Assembly: GCA_004028495.1 (NCBI GenBank)
Contig: MTKS01000021.1
Span: 1 to 14,237, forward strand
Origin: Candidatus Electrothrix marina
GTDB taxonomy: Bacteria; Desulfobacterota; Desulfobulbia; Desulfobulbales; Desulfobulbaceae
Length of the DNA: 14,237 nt
Direction of reading: 5' to 3'
Shown: in pieces, positions 7,610 to 14,237 of the stretch
Numbering within the stretch: the stretch's first letter is position 1
Layout: each line of letters starts with the position of its first letter
Notes under the pieces: model-generated
Told to the model about the DNA's origin: nothing
The model's database searches: none
What the model saw: the letters and a program-made list of their open reading frames with translations, nothing else
Position numbers and translations under genes: made by a program

Positions 7610-9948
7610 ATGAAAAAATCAATAGGTATAGACCTCGGGACCACTAATTCTGTTGTTGCCGTAAAAAAGGTGAGCACAGAGGTCCTCAAGAACGCAGAGG
7701 GAGAATACATCACACCATCCTGCGTGATGGTGAAAAAGCGTCTGATGCGCAAGCCGGAATTCATTGTTGGGCGTGATGCTCTGGAGTGGATCCGCCAGGA
7801 ACCGGAAAACACTATAACAGCGGTTAAGCGTCTTATCGGTCGCAATTTTCATGAAAAAGAGGTGCAGGAGCTGATCAGCAAACAGAGCCATCCTTATCAG
7901 CTCTCCACCCATTCACGGGGGTCAGCCAATAGCCTTGCCATTCAGATCGGAGGCAGAGAGTTTACTCCTGAAGAGATTTCCGCCAAGATTCTGGCTAAGC
8001 TGAAAGCAGATGCTGAAGCCGCACTGGGCGACGAGGTTGATGCCGCAGTTATCACTGTGCCGGCCTATTTCAATGATAAACAGAAACACGGGACCAGGAC
8101 AGCGGCTGCCCTGGCTGGACTCAAGGTGCGTCGTCTCCTCCCGGAGCCTACAGCAGCAGCTATTTCCTTTGGGGTTGACAAGATATCCGGTAATGACGGG
8201 CGAACCGTGCTGGTCTTTGATTTCGGTGGCGGTACCTTGGATCTCTCCATCCTTACCATCAGCGGTGGCCGAATCATCGAGATGGGCAAGGGCGGTGATA
8301 TGTGGCTGGGCGGTGAAGATATTGACCAGCTGCTGATCAACTATGTTTTGGAGGAGACGGCACGGGACGAGGGTATTGCGGATATCCGTGCCCTGATTGC
8401 GCAGCAGAAGCCTGCCCGGAAAAATAAGTTTCTTGCTGAACTCAAGACCGCTGTGGAAAGGGCCAAGATTGCCTTGAGCGATCAGGAGGAGACCTGTGTT
8501 GAGATTCTCGGGGTTCTGCTGGATCAGGACGGGGATCCTCTTGATGTTGAGGTGGAACTGCCTCGTGGTCGTTTTGAAGGCATGATGATACCCTTGCTGA
8601 AATCCATGCTGGGGCTGGTTCGAGGGGTGATTGCTGATGTCCATTTTACCGAAGATCTGATTGATAATGTGCTTCTTGTCGGGGGAAGCTCTCGCATCCC
8701 CTGCGTTATTAAGGCCGTGAAGGAAGAGTTTGGCCAGGAGAAAGTGCTGCTGCATGAGCGGCCCATGCTTGCTGTTGCTGAAGGGGCGGCTATCCTCAGT
8801 CATCGTCTTGCAGATACAGTTGAATGCCCCCAATGCACGAGGAACACGGCCCAGAATGCCACGACCTGTTCCCATTGCGGTTTTGATCTGGAGAGGCATA
8901 CGGTAGAACACGGGGTCGTTGAGATCGTGCATGCTGCTGCCCATGATTATTATATCAAGCTTGAAAATGATCAGCGTTTTTTGATGGTGGAGAAAAACAC
9001 CCCGTTGCCCTGTTCCAGCACTGAAGTTTTTCAACTGGTTGATGCAGAGCAGGAGCTGGTGCATATGAAGTTTTATAATGTGGTCAACAGGAAAGAGCAG
9101 GGGATCGGAGATCTTTGGCTGGGGATTGATCAGGACAAAGAACAGGAAAAGGTAGAGAAGGAGGAGGAAGGGGCCGCCCGAAAGCCTTTGCTGCCTTCCC
9201 GGATTGAAATTACTTTGGATATTGATGAAAATAACCTCGTCTCTGTTAATGCGGCTTTGCTGAATCATCCGGAGGTGGCTCTCTCAAGAACCCTGTCTCG
9301 GGGCAAGGCAGATGAGAAACTTTTTCTTGAACTTGAACAGGCCCTCTCTGATGCTGATAAAGAGCAATATTCCACCTATACGGTTATAGATTTACAGAAC
9401 CGGGCGCGAAGCATTATCGGGTCCATTAACGGGGTTGTTGATCCGAAAAACGACAGAGTGGATGAGAAACGATACGAGCAGGCCCGCAAGCAAATTCACA
9501 AGGCGATCAAGATTGCGGCAAATGAAGAGGCTCCCCTGACGCAACTCTACTACGCGGAAAGTATGCTGGATGATTACGCCGTGTTGATTGAGCCGAGAGT
9601 GCAGGATCAGCTTCGGGACAAGATAGAAAGGCTGCGGCAGGTTGACGAGAACGGCTCCTACGAGGAGACTATGCGAGCATCTGCGGCCCTTTCTGCGGCC
9701 TTGGATGATAAAAGGCTTGCTCAGGTCAATACCCTGATGCAGATAGAAAACGCCAGTGAGATCTGCTTTAAAACAGATCCGGGCAAGGCTAAAAATTTCT
9801 GCGGGTCATTTCCGAGGTTCTGGAGGCCGCTGAAAAACAGGATGGCTCTGTGGCGGAGAAGCTGCATGCCATTTTGCCGGAGGTGGATGAAGTTCTGGAA
9901 AATTATGCCATGAGCACCCAGAAAATTCACCGAGATATTCGGAAATAA
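7610..9948 (+). CDS. Divergent Hsp70 (DnaK-like) chaperone with zinc ribbon between its domains (frameshift near 3' end)
   Basis: An ATP-driven chaperone of the Hsp70 superfamily. The nucleotide-binding domain (about 1-400) is well kept: GIDLGTTNS at 6-14, the catalytic lysine in AVKRLIG (K73), PAYFND at 151-156, FDFGGGTLDLS at about 203-213 with T209 matching DnaK T199, and LVGGSSRIP at 356-364. Where the hydrophobic linker of DnaK should be, there is a zinc ribbon, CPQC at 406-409 and CSHC at 420-423. A shortened beta-sandwich substrate domain follows (NTPLPCSSTEVFQ, IEITLDIDENN) with an acidic Lys/Glu insert at about 507-525, then a helical C-terminal domain. The uncorrected frame degenerates after residue 728 and stops at 9913. 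Adding one base in the A-run at 9791-9795 continues a helical tail to TAA 9946-9948, giving 779 residues and overlapping the next ATG by one base. That tight coupling supports the corrected version. It heads an operon ending in grpE. It is unlikely to be the housekeeping DnaK. Confidence 0.9.
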
Positions 9949-11045
9949 TGTCTGACACGTTAACCTGTCCTGTCTGTGAACGACCCGGTGTGCCGCCCGA
10001 CAGTAAAAATTGCCCCCAATGCGATGCCGATCTGACCTGCTTTCAGGCCTTGGATACGCTGGCTGAGAAGAAGGGATCTTCTGTACTTGCGGAATCGTCC
10101 GGGGCGGGCAAAACGGCAGAGAGGGAACGTTCCTCAGGCAGTCGCCGTGCTGTCCTTCTCCTTTTACTGCTTCTTGTCCTTCTTGCATCGATTTTTTTCT
10201 TTTTTTCCTTAAAGGCAAAGGAACGTTTGCACGACCTGAATCAACGGGTGGTCGCCTTGAAGACTGATCTCAAGTTGGCAGGCCGGAACAGTAAGCATGC
10301 TGAACAGATTGTGTGCGCTCTGCCTGATTCCGAGAAGATTGGTTCCGTCGAAGAAGATACCTTTGAAGAGGATGATCCGCTTATATACGAAGAGGATAAG
10401 GTGAAGGATAAGATAAAGGATAAGGCGAAGAAGATCTCATCCAAGTCATCCAAAGGCGGCGGGACAGAGAAAGCAGTCGTCGCCTCTGCTGCAACAGCAG
10501 GAGATGCAACAGAAGGAGAGGGAGCAGCAGCCGGCGATAGTGCGGAGAGAATACCACTCGTCGTCGTAGAGGTCGTGTCCAGGAAAATAGAACTTGGTCG
10601 GTCCTCTGAAGATGCGCCAGCAAAGGCCGAGAAGCCTCAAGTCGTCAAGCCCTCACCCCTGCTGCCCGAAGAAAGATGGTCGGAAAGAACTTTTTTGTAC
10701 CTGATCAAGGAAACCGATACCTTATGGGATCTTGCCGAACGTTTTTACGGTGACGGCAAGTATTATCCCGTGATCATGGAACAGAATCCAGGCCTTGTTA
10801 TCAGTAATATCCATGATGAAGAAATCCTCCGTCTTTTTAATGAGCGCACCGTGCTGGAGGATATTTATAAACGCCGGATAGAATGGCGAGATGGTTTTGT
10901 GCTGTGGAAGCATAAGGTGGGTGCCGGAGAAACACGACAATCAATAGAGAGACGTTTTGCTTCTCCTGGATCTTCCGGTAGAGTATTTTACGAGAAAGTG
11001 CCAAGTCTTCATCCGGGTGCAACGGTTCGGATCATTTTGCACTGA
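9948..11045 (+). CDS. Membrane protein with N-terminal zinc ribbon and C-terminal LysM-like domain
   Basis: This 365-residue protein is built of recognisable parts. A zinc ribbon lies at residues 7-25 (CPVC and CPQC), followed by a basic stretch and one strongly hydrophobic segment (about 67-88). Next come a short helix that may be a coiled coil (about 89-110) and a long low-complexity acidic/Lys/Ala region (about 130-245) containing a KDK repeat. The C-terminus has a LysM-like motif (about 251-282, YLIKETDTLWDLAERFYGDG...IMEQNP). With RR before the segment, I predict the zinc ribbon in the cytoplasm and the LysM-like part outside the inner membrane, where LysM domains usually bind peptidoglycan. 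Its start overlaps the corrected hsp70 stop by one base (TAATG), and both proteins have the same kind of zinc ribbon, so I infer that it tethers or senses for the Hsp70. I do not recognise a named family for the whole protein. Confidence 0.75.
   Translation: MSDTLTCPVCERPGVPPDSKNCPQCDADLTCFQALDTLAEKKGSSVLAESSGAGKTAERERSSGSRRAVLLLLLLLVLLASIFFFFSLKAKERLHDLNQRVVALKTDLKLAGRNSKHAEQIVCALPDSEKIGSVEEDTFEEDDPLIYEEDKVKDKIKDKAKKISSKSSKGGGTEKAVVASAATAGDATEGEGAAAGDSAERIPLVVVEVVSRKIELGRSSEDAPAKAEKPQVVKPSPLLPEERWSERTFLYLIKETDTLWDLAERFYGDGKYYPVIMEQNPGLVISNIHDEEILRLFNERTVLEDIYKRRIEWRDGFVLWKHKVGAGETRQSIERRFASPGSSGRVFYEKVPSLHPGATVRIILH
10392..10427 (+). repeat. Three 12-bp tandem repeats encoding a KDK-rich stretch
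   Basis: The units GAGGATAAGGTG, AAGGATAAGATA and AAGGATAAGGCG are in frame and encode EDKV, KDKI and KDKA in the linker region of the zinc ribbon/LysM-like protein. Such repeats vary in number easily and here probably change only linker length. Confidence 0.75.
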
Positions 11046-11099
11046 TTTTTGTACAGAGCTGAGATCAGGTAAGAGTGGATAAGGGGAGAGGCCGCATTG

Positions 11100-12548
11100 A
11101 TGGTCTTGAACAGGATAGGCAGGATGGCAGGAAAAACGCAGAGCACCTCATCGTCATTTTCGAAAAAAGCAGAGACCCCGGATTCCCTTGCAGCTTGTTG
11201 TCGATCCCTTTCTTTGATTCGGCTTTGGCAGGAGGGGCGAGTCCGAGAGATCAGAGAGGTCAGTCTGGGGCCGGATCTCTTGCATCCTGTTGTGTTGGAG
11301 CTGCACGCCAAGGCTGCCTATGCGGTGTTACAGGAAGAGGGTAGACAGGCAGCGCCTGCTGAGGTTCGCCATTTTATTGATTGTTGGCTCTCTCTTCTTT
11401 TTCAGCCAACTCTGTTTCGTTCTTTACCAGGAAAAAAGGGGAACGCAGAACAGCAGCGTCTTGCTCTTCTTGGTCTGCTTGAGGCCGGCGAGAAGATGGT
11501 GCGGAAATATGCTGAGCAGCAGGAAGATTGTGGTGAGCAGTTTATCCGGCATTGGGAGGAGGATTTTGCTTTGCTCAAAACCCTTTCCGGCATGAAAAAG
11601 GAGGAAGAGGAGATACCGCTCTATACCCCGGCCTTGGCGTGGCAGACCGGAATTGCCGAGCAGATTTTTATACATTTTTTTAATCAGATGAGAGGGCAGG
11701 ATGCCTTTGCAGATCAAGAAGGTTTTCTGGCGGCCGGTGCCCTGTATTCTACGGTTGGCCCGGCCTTTCTGTTGGTACGAAGGGGCCAATATGATACAGC
11801 GAGCAGCGAGCTGACCTCTCTGAAGGAAAAGGGCGAGGAAAAAAATGCAGATTTGTTTGTAAGCTACGGCCTTGCCCGACTGAACATTGCATGCGGGCTT
11901 CATTCTCTGGAGCAGGGGCATTACGAGGAGGCGGAGGAAATGCTCACTGATCTCCTGCCGCTGCCCCCTCATTCTTCCCTACTGGAGCAGGAACTGTTTG
12001 CCGCCCTTGATCGGGATGATAAATATTTGGACCCGGATTGGCTGGCAGTTAGTGTGCATGTTTTGAGTGATTTGCACAAATATTGTTCTACGAAGAATGA
12101 GGAAGTGAAGAGGGCACTTTGCTCCGTGTTGACGCACCAAGCTGTTTTGCGGCATCGTGAAGGGGCAATTGACGGGAAGGTATTCCTGAGTTCAATGGAA
12201 AAGGCGGTCAGCCTCAATCCGAAGGATGAGTTCGCCTGCATAACCTGTGATGATGCCCGGATGGATGCGGAGATCTTCGCTCTGCACCGGAACATGAGTG
12301 CCGGCAAGCTGGCCAAGGCATCCAGGATTGCGAAAAAAAGTTCCTACCAGGGGGTGGCGGACCAGTTTTTTATTTTTGCTGCTCAGGTGATGGCGCAAGT
12401 TGAAGCCGAGGATTATCCGGATGATGAATCAGCTTTTTTTATGGTCCGTCAGCTACTGGAGGGTGCTTTGCAAGTTGATCCTGAGCACCGAATGGTGCAG
12501 GAAATTGCTTGGCTCCTGGATGACCTGGAAGAACGATTAGAGGATTAG
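11100..12548 (+). CDS. Helical-repeat (TPR-like) protein of the Hsp70 operon
   Basis: This is a 482-residue soluble protein with no signal peptide or convincing membrane segment. It is predicted to be almost wholly helical. Stretches resembling tetratricopeptide repeats include GLARLNIACGLHSLEQGHYEEAEEMLTDLL (about residues 260-289), LSSMEKAVSLNPKDEFA (about 362-378) and VRQLLEGALQVDPEHRMVQE near the end, each with the A-x-x-L-NP/DP pattern of TPR units. TPR proteins commonly act as scaffolds or Hsp70/Hsp90 co-chaperones, and its place in the operon fits that. ATG 11100 is preferred over the TTG at 11097 because AGAGG ends 8 bases upstream, within AAGGGGAGAGG at 11081-11091; an ATG at 11124 is also possible. 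It begins 54 bases after the LysM-like gene. Its stop overlaps the ribosome-binding site of the next gene. The repeats are degenerate, so the TPR label is provisional. Confidence 0.7.
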   Translation: MVLNRIGRMAGKTQSTSSSFSKKAETPDSLAACCRSLSLIRLWQEGRVREIREVSLGPDLLHPVVLELHAKAAYAVLQEEGRQAAPAEVRHFIDCWLSLLFQPTLFRSLPGKKGNAEQQRLALLGLLEAGEKMVRKYAEQQEDCGEQFIRHWEEDFALLKTLSGMKKEEEEIPLYTPALAWQTGIAEQIFIHFFNQMRGQDAFADQEGFLAAGALYSTVGPAFLLVRRGQYDTASSELTSLKEKGEEKNADLFVSYGLARLNIACGLHSLEQGHYEEAEEMLTDLLPLPPHSSLLEQELFAALDRDDKYLDPDWLAVSVHVLSDLHKYCSTKNEEVKRALCSVLTHQAVLRHREGAIDGKVFLSSMEKAVSLNPKDEFACITCDDARMDAEIFALHRNMSAGKLAKASRIAKKSSYQGVADQFFIFAAQVMAQVEAEDYPDDESAFFMVRQLLEGALQVDPEHRMVQEIAWLLDDLEERLED

Positions 12549-12558
12549 AGGCCGCCCT

Positions 12559-12864
12559 ATGAATCCCTATAGGCTTTTGAATATCACCCCGGAGGCCACA
12601 CCTCGGGAGATTGTGCAGGCTTCAGCATTAGCCTTGCGGGAAAATAAGCATTCTGCTCGCGATATTGCTGAAGCGAGAAAACAGCTTATGAGCCCCGCGA
12701 CCAAGTTCATCCTTGATTTCGTCCACACCGTTGATCTTGAGCCGCTCCTTGATGATATACGAAAGGGGCTGGGCGAACTGGAAGAGAGGGAGGAGAGCGA
12801 AATAGTCGATTTGGTTACAATGATTGATTTGGAAGGATTGGACATTTTTGACAAACAGGTATGA
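12559..12864 (+). CDS. Small J-like protein lacking the HPD motif
   Basis: The first ~55 of 101 residues resemble a J-domain: NPYRLLNITPEATPREIVQA matches helix I and the start of helix II (YxxLGv...at..eIk.ay), and AEARKQLMSPATKFILDF matches helix III and its end (a...LsdP..R..yD). The HPD loop that stimulates Hsp70 ATPase is missing; the equivalent region reads ALRENKHSARD and the loop is short. The C-terminal ~45 residues are acidic and helical (LDDIRKGLGELEEREESEIVDL). A J-fold without HPD could bind the Hsp70 without activating it, as Pam16/Tim16 does in mitochondria, or the resemblance may be only partial. The start has a clear Shine-Dalgarno (AGAGG at 12547-12551, spacing 7). It sits between the TPR-like gene and grpE, the natural place for a co-chaperone. 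Confidence 0.6.
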   Translation: MNPYRLLNITPEATPREIVQASALALRENKHSARDIAEARKQLMSPATKFILDFVHTVDLEPLLDDIRKGLGELEEREESEIVDLVTMIDLEGLDIFDKQV

Positions 12865-12868
12865 CCGT

Positions 12869-13396
12869 ATGACCATGTCAAAACAGGGAGAACAGCCAGC
12901 CCCGGATGCCTTATTACGGGAAAAACTGATCGGGTTTCAGCGAGAAATCGCTGAACTCAAGCAAAGCAACAAGGAGCAGGAAGAAGCAGCGGAACAGCGG
13001 GAGCAAGAGCTACTTCTTGGCCTTTTTGAGGTGTTGGATGCCTTTGACAATCTGGAAAAAAATATCCGGGGCAAAGAAAACCTTTTGGATAAGATCGGGC
13101 AACGTTTTGTCAAAGGCACCCGTGCGATTCAGCGAAAACTCCTGCGTCTGCTCAGATCCCGTCATGTAGAACCGTTGGAGTTCCCGGAAAACAAGGCCCG
13201 GATAAAGCAGTGCAAAATCATTGCCACCCAAAATGATCCGGCTTTGGAAAACGAAGAGATCATCTCCGTTGAGAAAAAAGGGTATATGGATACCGAGCGC
13301 AAGAGGGTTCTCCGTAAGGCCGAGGTGGTGACGGTGTGCAATGACGCCCCTCCGATGATCTCTGTTTATTCCTCCGAAGATTCTAATAACTCCTGA
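12869..13396 (+). CDS. grpE: GrpE-family nucleotide exchange factor
   Basis: GrpE releases ADP from Hsp70 and so resets its substrate cycle. The product (175 residues from ATG 12869; a second in-frame ATG lies at 12875) has the usual layout. A long N-terminal coiled-coil helix (about 12-50, REIAELKQSNKEQEEAAEQR) is followed by the helical segment LLGLFEVLDAFDNLEKNI, which corresponds to the conserved LPVLDNLERA region. A beta domain then ends in the signature EEIISVEKKGYMDTERKRVLRKAEVVTV, where GY and the final R-x-A-x-V-x-V are typical. It is divergent and has a short extra tail (NDAPPMISVYSSED). It begins 4 bases after the J-like gene and closes the operon. Because it is encoded with the divergent Hsp70, I infer it serves that chaperone. 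The genome probably has another grpE with the main dnaK, but that cannot be seen here. Confidence 0.88.
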   Translation: MTMSKQGEQPAPDALLREKLIGFQREIAELKQSNKEQEEAAEQREQELLLGLFEVLDAFDNLEKNIRGKENLLDKIGQRFVKGTRAIQRKLLRLLRSRHVEPLEFPENKARIKQCKIIATQNDPALENEEIISVEKKGYMDTERKRVLRKAEVVTVCNDAPPMISVYSSEDSNNS

Positions 13397-13450
13397 ATTC
13401 CCTTCCAGGCCAGTCCGGCCATGTTTGTAAAACTGTTCCGGGGTAAAAAA

Positions 13451-13738
13451 TTATTTTAAGGATGAGGGCCATTTCATAGAGGTGTGCAGGATTCGTAGAA
13501 TAATGACAGCACTATTTTGTTCGAGATAGGGAATAATATACGGTAAACCTGTGATAACCAATTCTCTGGTTCCGGTAACTCGACCTGGTCTTCCGATTCC
13601 GGGCTGATCCGCAAGAAGTTCGACAGACTCCCTTATTGTTTGGGCGACTTTTTGTGCAGCCGCAGGATTGTCTACCGCAATATACTCTACTGCCGCATCA
13701 AGGTTTTCAAGTGCCTTGGTTGTCCATCTAATCCGCAT
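13451..13738 (-). CDS. ParE/RelE-superfamily toxin
   Basis: This is a 95-residue toxin of the RelE/ParE fold. Members either cut ribosome-bound mRNA (RelE) or poison DNA gyrase (ParE). The N-terminal helix pattern IRWTTKALENLDAAVEYIA, the centre ELLADQPGIGRPGRVTGTRELVI and the C-terminal strands LPYIIPYLEQ...VIILRILHTSMKWP are all typical, with conserved Arg/His/Trp-Pro positions. On the minus strand ATG 13738 has GGTGGA 6 bases upstream; an ATG at 13744 is also possible. It overlaps the end of the antitoxin gene by 11 bases, so the two are co-translated. It appears intact. Sequence alone does not tell RelE-like from ParE-like activity; the partner is ParD-like, which favours ParE. Confidence 0.88.
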   Translation of the reverse strand: MRIRWTTKALENLDAAVEYIAVDNPAAAQKVAQTIRESVELLADQPGIGRPGRVTGTRELVITGLPYIIPYLEQNSAVIILRILHTSMKWPSSLK

Positions 13739-13967
13739 CGACATTCCACCGGGCAAAATGCTCTGCTACTTGCTTGTCCGAGGCTAAATCTCCGTTTGCC
13801 GCCTCATCAAGTCCAGAGTTTACTTCGTGAACAAACCATTCCTCGTAACTGAGAAAACGTTGAATCGCTTGATTGATAACCCAAGTGCGTGAACGGTTCA
13901 TGACTTTTGCCATAGAATCGACACGATTTAGAACACTGTTTTCCATGCGGATTGTTGTTGCCTTCAT
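13728..13967 (-). CDS. Ribbon-helix-helix (CopG/ParD-like) antitoxin
   Basis: This is a 79-residue antitoxin. The N-terminal strand KATTIRMENSVLNRVD followed by helices SMAKVMNRSRTWVINQAIQRFL is the classic RHH DNA-binding pattern: the strand pairs in a dimer and inserts in the major groove. The tail (YEEWFVHEVNSGLDEAANGDLASDKQVAEHFARWN) is the toxin-binding part and resembles the YxxWFxxxVxxGLxxAxxGxxxS segment of ParD-like antitoxins. The start chosen is the ATG whose first base is 13967, preceded by AGAGGG with spacing of about 6. A longer in-frame version would begin inside the promoter and is rejected. It is the first gene of its operon and would repress its own promoter through the palindrome at 14005-14019. 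Confidence 0.9.
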   Translation of the reverse strand: MKATTIRMENSVLNRVDSMAKVMNRSRTWVINQAIQRFLSYEEWFVHEVNSGLDEAANGDLASDKQVAEHFARWNVDAD

Positions 13968-14004
13968 CTTAACCCTCTCAGGTGGAGTTAATTGTAATCG
14001 AATG

Positions 14005-14019
14005 TATTCATCATGAATA
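14005..14019. promoter_or_regulatory. Perfect palindrome, probable operator of the RHH antitoxin
   Basis: TATTCAT-C-ATGAATA is a perfect 7+1+7 inverted repeat. It begins 1 base downstream of the -10 box of the minus-strand promoter and would cover the transcription start. RHH antitoxins bind short palindromes of this kind, so it is a strong candidate autorepression site. Confidence 0.6.
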
Positions 14020-14020
14020 T

Positions 14021-14050
14021 ATTGTAGCATTGGTTACGTATTTTACGCAA
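14021..14050 (-). promoter_or_regulatory. Sigma-70-type promoter of the antitoxin-toxin operon
   Basis: Read on the minus strand, TTGCGT (14050-14045) and TACAAT (14026-14021) are separated by 18 bases and lie about 55 bases before the antitoxin start. The spacer also contains the short inverted repeat CGTA-AAA-TACG. Both hexamers are close to consensus. Confidence 0.6.
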
Positions 14051-14067
14051 GAGGAATAAAAGACTCG

Positions 14068-14237
14068 CTACTCCATTGCCAAGGCAATCAGCCGATCCAG
14101 CAGGGCCGAGAAGTCGAGCCCGGCTTGGGCTGCCGCTTGGGGCAGGAGGCTGGTCGGGGTCATGCCGGGAATGGTGTTGGTTTCCAGAAGGAAAATCTCA
14201 TCATCACGAACGATCATATCGGTACGGCTGTAGCCCC
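14068..14237 (-). CDS. ddl: D-alanine--D-alanine ligase, C-terminal end (gene continues past the right edge)
   Basis: The ATP-grasp ligase that makes D-Ala-D-Ala for peptidoglycan. Only the last 56 residues are in the window. They read [35 protein letters not shown] followed by a final helix ([16 protein letters not shown]) and a TAG whose plus-strand bases are 14068-14070. The GYSR-x-D motif, the Mg/ATP-binding ETNTIPGMT (the ExNxxPGxT motif, supplying the metal-ligand Glu and Asn) and the SLLPQ substrate loop are all present, so this end is intact. The gene is on the same strand as the TA pair and upstream of it, about 100 bases from the antitoxin, but that pair has its own promoter. I see no clear terminator after ddl. 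Confidence 0.92.
   Translation of the reverse strand, partial: GYSRTDMIVRDDEIFLLETNTIPGMTPTSLLPQAAAQAGLDFSALLDRLIALAME

Noticed and set aside
7922..9268. Long minus-strand open frame (448 codons) opposite hsp70
   Set aside because: It lies wholly antisense to a well-conserved chaperone gene, has no recognisable domain, and its composition is that of a shadow frame.
13408..13420. GGCC-AGTCC-GGCC hairpin after grpE
   Set aside because: The stem is four pairs and no T-run follows on either strand, so it does not qualify as an intrinsic terminator.
13968..14030. Longer antitoxin start at 14030
   Set aside because: The extension would cover the -10 box and the operator, it has no family-like sequence, and the internal ATG has a good ribosome-binding site.
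1..14237. CRISPR array, tRNA or rRNA genes
   Set aside because: No regularly spaced repeats, cloverleaf-like segments or rRNA motifs were noticed on either strand.

Overview
The window is about 14.2 kb of bacterial chromosome. I infer a Desulfobulbales-type delta-proteobacterium (Desulfobacterota, possibly a cable-bacterium relative). The basis is a menaquinone-type succinate dehydrogenase (b558-type SdhC, B. subtilis/Bacteroidetes-like SdhA and SdhB), an Rpn/PD-(D/E)XK 'transposase' gene, several toxin-antitoxin remnants and moderate GC. This is an inference from family resemblance, not a database match.

Layout, left to right. (1) 2-954: the 3' part of a very acidic protein of unknown function, with one apparent frameshift near base 30. 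(2) 964-3670: sdhC and sdhA. (3) 3685-6728: an accessory block wedged between sdhA and sdhB. It holds an OLD-type ATPase-TOPRIM nuclease, a small DUF6364-like antitoxin, a 20-codon stump of its PIN toxin, and an Rpn-family nuclease. (4) 6751-7511: sdhB, complete only if one base is restored near 7320. (5) 7610-13396: a compact five-gene chaperone operon. It encodes a divergent Hsp70 with a zinc ribbon at the usual interdomain-linker position, a membrane protein with a zinc ribbon and a LysM-like domain, a helical-repeat (TPR-like) protein, a J-like protein without HPD, and GrpE. (6) On the minus strand, a ParE/RelE-type toxin and ribbon-helix-helix antitoxin pair (13451-13967) with a recognisable promoter and palindromic operator, then the 3' end of a D-alanine--D-alanine ligase gene (14068 to the window edge).

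How the parts work together. sdhC, sdhA and sdhB would make one membrane-bound succinate:quinone oxidoreductase, but their genes are separated by about 3 kb of defence or mobile cargo. The five chaperone genes are tightly spaced (a one-base stop/start overlap, or a few to about 50 bases apart). They supply an Hsp70, its nucleotide exchange factor, a candidate degenerate J-partner, a possible helical-repeat scaffold and a possible envelope anchor. I read them as a dedicated, perhaps membrane-tethered, Hsp70 machine. This is the most interesting system in the window.

Three genes (the acidic ORF, sdhB and hsp70) each need one extra base to read through. Three shifts of the same type in 14 kb suggest either a low-accuracy sequence or gene decay. 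The hsp70 shift also falls on a slippery-type heptamer. No gene-free stretch exceeds 300 bases; the largest gap, 1597-1741, holds a T-tract but no convincing promoter or terminator.
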